Assembly: GCA_037127915.1 (NCBI GenBank)
Contig: JBAXXL010000075.1
Location: 1-12,056, forward strand
Length of the DNA: 12,056 nt
Direction of reading: 5' to 3'
Source of the DNA: JBAXXL01 sp037127915
Lineage (GTDB): Bacteria > Bacteroidota > Ignavibacteria > Kapaibacteriales > UBA2268
Shown: one piece after another, positions 7,195-12,056 of the stretch
Layout of the letters: each line of letters begins with the position of its first letter
How positions within the stretch are numbered: the first letter of the stretch is position 1
Made by a program: the position numbers and the translations under genes
The notes under the pieces: generated by a model
The model's input: the letters and a program-made list of their open reading frames with translations, nothing else
Databases searched by the model: none
What the model was told of the DNA's origin: nothing

Positions 7195-10100
7195 TTATCG
7201 CGCAACCACAAATCGCTTCGTAATACTCCTGTCTTTCATCTGGATAACCACGTTAAATGTTCCATTTGAAAGCGATTCGCAGTTGATCTGCAGTTTGGTT
7301 TCACCTTGCGGTAAATTACCAGTATATACCGAAATCAGTTTATTTCCTTGCAAATTATAAACTTTAATATCTGCTTCTGTTGCTGAAGAAAAGTTAATTT
7401 GCAATTCAATTTTATTTTTAGTTGGGTTAGGATAAATTGATATATTATAATCCTCACCAGTTTTTAATTCAGTTGCGGCTTTGGCTGTTAGTACTGTATT
7501 TGTTGAATAATTGATAGCCGTTAGCATTTTCTCTGAAACTAAATCCTGAATTTCCGTACAACCGAAATTCTCGTAAAAATCATTCTTAGGATTATAGGCT
7601 TTGAAAGTAATTGCTTCGTCTGCATTGGCACCGTCTGTTTCCATAGTGTTTTCATCGTCTGCAAAAATTGTTACCGCCGCTTTACAATTTTCTACTATAC
7701 CGGAGCCAACGAGTTTGTCGTTTGTGTTGTAAGCGCCAATTTCACATTCGTCCGGCAAATTGGTTTCAATGATTACGTTCATATTGTAGGGACTGGATTT
7801 GGCTATCAGATGCGTTGGTAATTTAACTAATTCATCCACTGTCCGCTTGCCGCTGCCTTCAGGATAATCCAAAGTATCGGCGACTGTCATATAGATCATA
7901 TATCCCGCGCCGGGTTTCATATTGCCAATTAGATTTTTATTCTTAGATGGCAGATACATTAAACCCGCACCATTTTTAACTATTATGAAGTTGGAATTCA
8001 GACCTACTAATGCTGTAGCTATAGCTTGCTCTGTTGTACGTGTGTAAGCTATCATATTCCAGCCCTTAGCCAAATATAGCAATGAATCCTTAGGGATTGG
8101 TATGCCTTTTATGTTGAGTGTATCCTTATCCTTCATATAAACCATATACCCCTGACGGACATTCCATTTTTTGATGAGATCGATTGACTTAGAAGGCAAA
8201 TACATTAAACCGGCTTGGTTCTTCGCAATCACTAAATTATCCACAACAGGTTTGAGTACAAAAGCAATACTATCGTACTCCGCTTGATTATAAGTTGAAA
8301 TCATATTCCAACCTTTGGCGAGATTGATGGTGTGAATAGATGTTGAAGTTAAACTAGACAAAATACTTTCTGAATTATTGATAAACGAATTAGGACCGGA
8401 TTCATATTCCGCTTTTGCCACATATTCTACTTGCTTTTGAGCGTCCCACACTTTAAATGTATATAGTTCATCTTCTTCAAAACCGTCTTTCAAAGTGGTT
8501 AAATTATCATCACCCCAAACTCGAATATTCAAATCTTGATTATCCCACAAGCCATAGCCGCCGCAAATCAATGAATCATTGCGGTTAAAGAATAACCCAA
8601 TAGCGTCTCCTGAAATTATATCTCTAAAACCAATTTCCGGATTTATATCAAAAGGAACTACAATATTTGATGACGACCCTGTAGTATCTTTAAAACTCCA
8701 ATTATCGGGTACATTTATTGGTTTATCCATAACTGTAAATAAATGAGTCGTTGACCAATCACTTTGCGATGTACCGTTGATAGTTCGAAGTCTAAAATAA
8801 TATTTAGAACCGTGGTTCAAGCTATCCGTTAATTGATAATTTGTAGTTGCTAAGCTATCAATATCGTATAAAGAATTTACAAAATCGGATTTATCGCAAA
8901 TTTGCAATTGATATGATTCAGCGTATTCAGCTTCATTCCATTCAAATTTAGGCTTTACATCGACAAATTTTTCCAAATTTGCCGGTGCTATAATTTGAGG
9001 AGGCAAAAGTTTAGTAATCGTTGTATATGTGTCATAACCGGTTTTTGCATCTTCGATATTTCCGGCAAAATCCACTGCTATTGAATAAAATTTGTAAGCA
9101 GAGTCAAATCCGCCTTTGAAGACATATTGATTTGTATCAAAAATTCTGTCATACAATACATATTCTCCGTTATTAGTAGATACAAAAATATCATAGAAAT
9201 CAATAGCCCCATATTGGTCATCATACTCCAATTCTAATACAAGCGTTGTGTCGAAACATCGGGAAGCTGTGGTTTTTATCATACTTGTCGGATGGTTATC
9301 ATCGATGCTTACAGTCCATTCATTTGTATAAATTGGATCATTGACATCAAATATTATTTTTGCTTTATTTTTGATTATTGTTCCGTCTGCTACAGAGTCA
9401 CGCAAATCAACCCTATATTTAACATGCCCTTCACCTTCTGTCGGGTTAATATTAGGAGGTAAGAAGCCTAATACAGGGTCATTGGTCAACTTGCCTGTTT
9501 TAGGGTCCATTGCAATAAAATGCCATCTAATTATTCCGTTTGAAGTATCTAATTTAGCATTAACCCTCAAAAAGATTTTATCAGTTTCGGGAAGGTCAAT
9601 ATCCAAAGAAAATTCTTTTACAAAATTCGGTATGAGATATGTTGAATCAGCAATTGTAAAATTTCCGAATTCAAATGTGTTTAAATTAAAAATTGATTTA
9701 TCAAGACTATCGGTGATTATTATTTCTTGGACAGATGCGGTAGCTGTTTCAAGGTTCTCGAAATAAACGCTGTAGAAAAACTTTTTTGTTGATTGAAAAT
9801 AATTGTTTACAGTATCTCTTGAAGAAGGACCAATTTTTTTATTTGGGTCGCCAGATTGAATTAATTCCTGATTAAATATCTCAGGTGAAGTACATATATA
9901 TGTATCGTCAGATTGAATTTTTTGTTGCCCATTTTTGATTACACCTCTAGGTCCACCTGCAGAAACATAAGGAGAAAAATAGAATTGTGGAGGATTAACC
10001 GTTGGTTCATTGCAACGTTTTATAGATTCTCTAATAAAATTTGTAATTAAATTTATAACGCTTGCGTGACCTACATCACTATCAGTATAATAATCATTGT

Positions 10101-12056
10101 ATACTGAATTGTCATCAATGACTGGTTCAATACTCAAATCCGATGGGTTATTATATTTTGTAATTTCTGCTACTATATATTTGTATTTACTGTGAGCTGT
10201 TACAGTAGTTGGGACATAAGATCTAAACGGTATTCTTTTTTCACCAGATGCATAAAGTCCTGTAACTAATATTGGTGCAAATTTTATTGATTTATATTCA
10301 CCAACTACATGATCAAAAGATTCTACGATGCAATTTACTTTATCATCGTCACTTTGTAGCTGACTATTTGTGGATGGTTTAATCTTTGGAGGATTTAAAA
10401 CGATTATTGAATCAACTTTGCCTGCATTTGGTATGCTTACTTGAATTGATGTATCTCCTGCTATTCCGATTACAAAAACTCTGGTATTAATATCATCAAT
10501 ATTGCCATAATTTTTAATAATCAGTTCACTTTCTAATTCTCTTCCACCTCGTATTATGTTGTTTGATAGAATTTCAGTTCTAATTAAAGGATCTGCTTTA
10601 TCTATTATTTCAATTGCTGCGTTAAATGTTAATAATGTATCATAATCGAGTTTTTTTATTAAAATATTATAATGTCCTTTTTCAGCATTATTCAAATTGT
10701 ACGTAACATACAATTTTGTTTTATCATAGCTTATTTTTGAATTTGTTTGATTTATTATTATAGTATCTTGACCATTAATTTTCAACAAATCAACTTCAGT
10801 TCCATTATTAAACCCAAATCCATTTAATACTAAAGTACTTTTAATATTCTTACCCAATTTGTCGGGTTTGAAATCACGGACACCCATTATATAAATATCT
10901 TTTGTAACAACATCACTACCGCACATATTAATTACTTTTTGTTTAATAGTATGCTTACCAGGTGTCATATCGTTCAATTTTGGATTGACTAATGTATCAA
11001 AAAGTATATTATCACTATTGTACCATTCATATTTTTCTGAATTCTCTGATTGATCAATCAAAGTAATAGAATTAAAATAACTTATATAATCAAACCCTGC
11101 TAACGGTCCATCAATCTCGCAGACTGTGAAATCGCTTTCGACAGGGAAGCTCCACCTGCCTAAACTATCCTGTACTCTAAGAGAAAGCCTGTGTACTCCT
11201 AATTCAAGGGTCTTTTTTAAAGAATCCATTACTACTGTATTTATGGCATAACCTTTTGTAATCTTGAGCGGTTTGCCGGAACCAAAGCCTTTTTCTGTAT
11301 CATATACTAATTCTGCGGCTACAATTTTAACGCTTTCCCTTGACAACATATTACTTTTAAGAAATGTTCGTGTAAAAGTTTGAGACCAGCGGTCGAGCGA
11401 ATCTTTAAACCTGACACCGAGTTTATTAAATCCGGTTGATAATGTATTTACGGCTATTGTATCTAATATGTTAACAGTGTCGGAAGCAACTATGGTTATT
11501 TCAGTTCCATTGCCAATACCCGGGTCGGAATTGAAAAAATACTCGCAAGCAATTAATCTCGGGTTATCGGAATTATCAGTAAAAGTTTTAAGAAATGTTC
11601 GTGTAAAAGTTTGAGACCAGCGGTCAAGCGAATCCTTAAACCTGACACCGAGCTTATTGAATCCGTTCGGCAATGTATTTACGGCTATTGTATCTAATAT
11701 ATTTACAGTGTCGCCAGCCACGATGGTTATTTCAGTTCCATTGCCAATACCCGGGTCGGAATTGAAAAAGTACTCGCAAGCAATTAATCTCGGGTTATCG
11801 GAATTATCAGTAAAAGTTTTAAGAAATGTTCGTGTAAAAGTTTGAGACCAGCGGTCAAGCGAATCCTTAAACCTGACACCGAGCTTATTGAATCCGTTCG
11901 GCAATGTATTTACGGCTATTGTATCTAATATATTTACAGTGTCGCCAGCCACGATGGTTATTTCAGTTCCATTGCCAATACCCGGGTCGGAATTGAAAAA
12001 GTACTCGCAAGCAATTAATCTCGGGTTATCGGAATTATCAGTAAAAGTTTTAAGAA
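7195..12056 (-). CDS. Giant modular secreted protein with 77-residue tandem repeats and a T9SS type A sorting domain (5' end beyond window)
   Basis: The reading frame is open to the right edge, giving 1619 residues here; start and signal peptide are outside. A GTG at 11952 lies inside a repeat and is not a start. Domains by in-window residue: 1-234, 77-residue repeats (LIACEYFFNSDPGIGNGTEI, LGVRFKDSLDRWS); 239-312, a diverged unit (LVYDTEKGFGSGK, VQDSLGRWS); 315-388, PKD-like; 390-482, IPT/TIG-like (LNGFGFNNGTEV); 487-555, CARDB-like; 556-735, unassigned; 736-920, the 'DPNKKIGP ... ITDSLD ... GFLPPN ... IIFDVNDPIYTN' domain common in large secreted FCB proteins; 921-1012, Ig-like; 1018-1108, FN3-like; 1115-1235, a domain with ISGDAIGLFF, WGDD and KDGF; 1241-1397, two KGWNMIS modules; 1410-1500, the EIGAYNTN domain; 1537-1619, the T9SS sorting domain. 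A cell-surface or released adhesin-like or structural protein is likely; no catalytic site is visible. A hairpin about 60 bp after the stop probably ends its transcript. Confidence 0.9.
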   Translation of the reverse strand, partial: LKTFTDNSDNPRLIACEYFFNSDPGIGNGTEITIVAGDTVNILDTIAVNTLPNGFNKLGVRFKDSLDRWSQTFTRTFLKTFTDNSDNPRLIACEYFFNSDPGIGNGTEITIVAGDTVNILDTIAVNTLPNGFNKLGVRFKDSLDRWSQTFTRTFLKTFTDNSDNPRLIACEYFFNSDPGIGNGTEITIVASDTVNILDTIAVNTLSTGFNKLGVRFKDSLDRWSQTFTRTFLKSNMLSRESVKIVAAELVYDTEKGFGSGKPLKITKGYAINTVVMDSLKKTLELGVHRLSLRVQDSLGRWSFPVESDFTVCEIDGPLAGFDYISYFNSITLIDQSENSEKYEWYNSDNILFDTLVNPKLNDMTPGKHTIKQKVINMCGSDVVTKDIYIMGVRDFKPDKLGKNIKSTLVLNGFGFNNGTEVDLLKINGQDTIIINQTNSKISYDKTKLYVTYNLNNAEKGHYNILIKKLDYDTLLTFNAAIEIIDKADPLIRTEILSNNIIRGGRELESELIIKNYGNIDDINTRVFVIGIAGDTSIQVSIPNAGKVDSIIVLNPPKIKPSTNSQLQSDDDKVNCIVESFDHVVGEYKSIKFAPILVTGLYASGEKRIPFRSYVPTTVTAHSKYKYIVAEITKYNNPSDLSIEPVIDDNSVYNDYYTDSDVGHASVINLITNFIRESIKRCNEPTVNPPQFYFSPYVSAGGPRGVIKNGQQKIQSDDTYICTSPEIFNQELIQSGDPNKKIGPSSRDTVNNYFQSTKKFFYSVYFENLETATASVQEIIITDSLDKSIFNLNTFEFGNFTIADSTYLIPNFVKEFSLDIDLPETDKIFLRVNAKLDTSNGIIRWHFIAMDPKTGKLTNDPVLGFLPPNINPTEGEGHVKYRVDLRDSVADGTIIKNKAKIIFDVNDPIYTNEWTVSIDDNHPTSMIKTTASRCFDTTLVLELEYDDQYGAIDFYDIFVSTNNGEYVLYDRIFDTNQYVFKGGFDSAYKFYSIAVDFAGNIEDAKTGYDTYTTITKLLPPQIIAPANLEKFVDVKPKFEWNEAEYAESYQLQICDKSDFVNSLYDIDSLATTNYQLTDSLNHGSKYYFRLRTINGTSQSDWSTTHLFTVMDKPINVPDNWSFKDTTGSSSNIVVPFDINPEIGFRDIISGDAIGLFFNRNDSLICGGYGLWDNQDLNIRVWGDDNLTTLKDGFEEDELYTFKVWDAQKQVEYVAKAEYESGPNSFINNSESILSSLTSTSIHTINLAKGWNMISTYNQAEYDSIAFVLKPVVDNLVIAKNQAGLMYLPSKSIDLIKKWNVRQGYMVYMKDKDTLNIKGIPIPKDSLLYLAKGWNMIAYTRTTEQAIATALVGLNSNFIIVKNGAGLMYLPSKNKNLIGNMKPGAGYMIYMTVADTLDYPEGSGKRTVDELVKLPTHLIAKSSPYNMNVIIETNLPDECEIGAYNTNDKLVGSGIVENCKAAVTIFADDENTMETDGANADEAITFKAYNPKNDFYENFGCTEIQDLVSEKMLTAINYSTNTVLTAKAATELKTGEDYNISIYPNPTKNKIELQINFSSATEADIKVYNLQGNKLISVYTGNLPQGETKLQINCESLSNGTFNVVIQMKDRSITKRFVVAR
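7855..8325 (-). repeat. Two tandem KGWNMIS modules in the giant modular protein
   Basis: Positional equivalents of the modules at 707-1177, offset 7148. Both keep LAKGWNMI, AGLMYLPSK and GYM-YM. The first module has diverged most around the residues just after KGWNMISTY, while the LMYLPSK cores are unchanged. This pattern fits a conserved core with a variable loop. Confidence 0.85.
11355..12056 (-). repeat. 231-bp in-frame tandem repeat array (three full copies plus start of a fourth)
   Basis: Unit boundaries set at TTTTAAGAAATGTTCG fall at 11355, 11586, 11817 and 12048, exactly 231 bp apart. Each unit encodes 77 residues, so copy changes keep the frame. The copies at 11586-11816 and 11817-12047 appear identical by eye at every base. 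The copy at 11355-11585 differs at about 15 positions, grouped in its middle. A further, strongly diverged protein-level unit follows toward the gene's 3' side (about 11120-11340). The array runs off the window, so the true copy number is unknown and assembly collapse is possible. Confidence 0.95.

Larger units (their letters stand above)
7149..8334 (-). repeat. Duplicated 3' cassette, copy B (C-terminal coding region plus downstream non-coding flank)
   Basis: Counterpart of 1-1186 at the 3' end of the giant modular gene. It holds the paired KGWNMIS modules, the EIGAYNTN domain, the T9SS sorting domain and the same 46-bp non-coding flank after the stop. The two copies serve genes that are otherwise unrelated upstream, so this looks like a portable C-terminal module moved as DNA rather than a whole-gene duplication. 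Confidence 0.93.

Noticed and set aside
9341..9766. Plus-strand open frame of 141 codons, and other shorter plus-strand frames
   Set aside because: All lie antisense inside large, well-supported minus-strand domains and show no recognisable motif or upstream signal.
11950..11952. GTG start for the giant gene at 11952
   Set aside because: The codon is an ordinary Val inside a 77-residue repeat, and the frame stays open to the window edge. The gene is treated as 5'-partial.
11355..12056. CRISPR array
   Set aside because: The repeats are 231 bp, contiguous, coding and in frame, with no spacers.

Overview
The window is AT-rich and holds three large genes, all on the minus strand, and no convincing gene on the plus strand. 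Two of the three end in a type A type IX secretion (T9SS) C-terminal sorting domain. The third begins with a Sec signal peptide. The domains present (RCC1 blades, RHS/YD repeats, a BACON-like domain, FN3/PKD/Ig-like modules, paired 'KGWNMIS' modules) and the weak Shine-Dalgarno sequences suggest a free-living member of the Bacteroidota / Ignavibacteria / Kapabacteria side of the FCB group. This assignment is inferred from domain style, not from a marker gene.

Layout in transcription order (right to left). (1) 12056-7195: a giant modular surface or secreted protein whose 5' end lies beyond the window. It starts inside an array of 231-bp tandem repeats and ends in the T9SS domain. (2) 7194-6727: a 468-bp intergenic region with a likely intrinsic terminator for gene 1, a pair of inverted REP-like palindromes, short 7-bp-phased repeats, and an AT-rich stretch that should carry the promoter and leader of the next gene. 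(3) 6726-1405: a 1773-residue exported RHS/YD-repeat protein with an N-terminal seven-bladed RCC1 propeller, Ig/FN3/BACON-like modules, a long YD shell, an RHS core with an altered cleavage motif, and a 150-residue C-terminal tail of unknown type. (4) 1384-47: only 20 bp further on, a small secreted protein made of a signal peptide, two YD repeats, two KGWNMIS modules and a T9SS domain. (5) 46-1: downstream flank.

A 1186-bp block (1-1186 and 7149-8334) is duplicated without net indels. It covers the C-terminal halves of the first and last genes plus at least 46 bp of non-coding DNA after the stop codon. The non-coding part is fully identical, although the encoded proteins differ at about 18% of positions.

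The most interesting part is the gene pair at 6726-47. A polymorphic-toxin-like RHS protein lacks a sorting domain of its own, and it is followed directly by a YD-bearing T9SS substrate in the place where an immunity gene would often sit. Any functional link between the two is inference.
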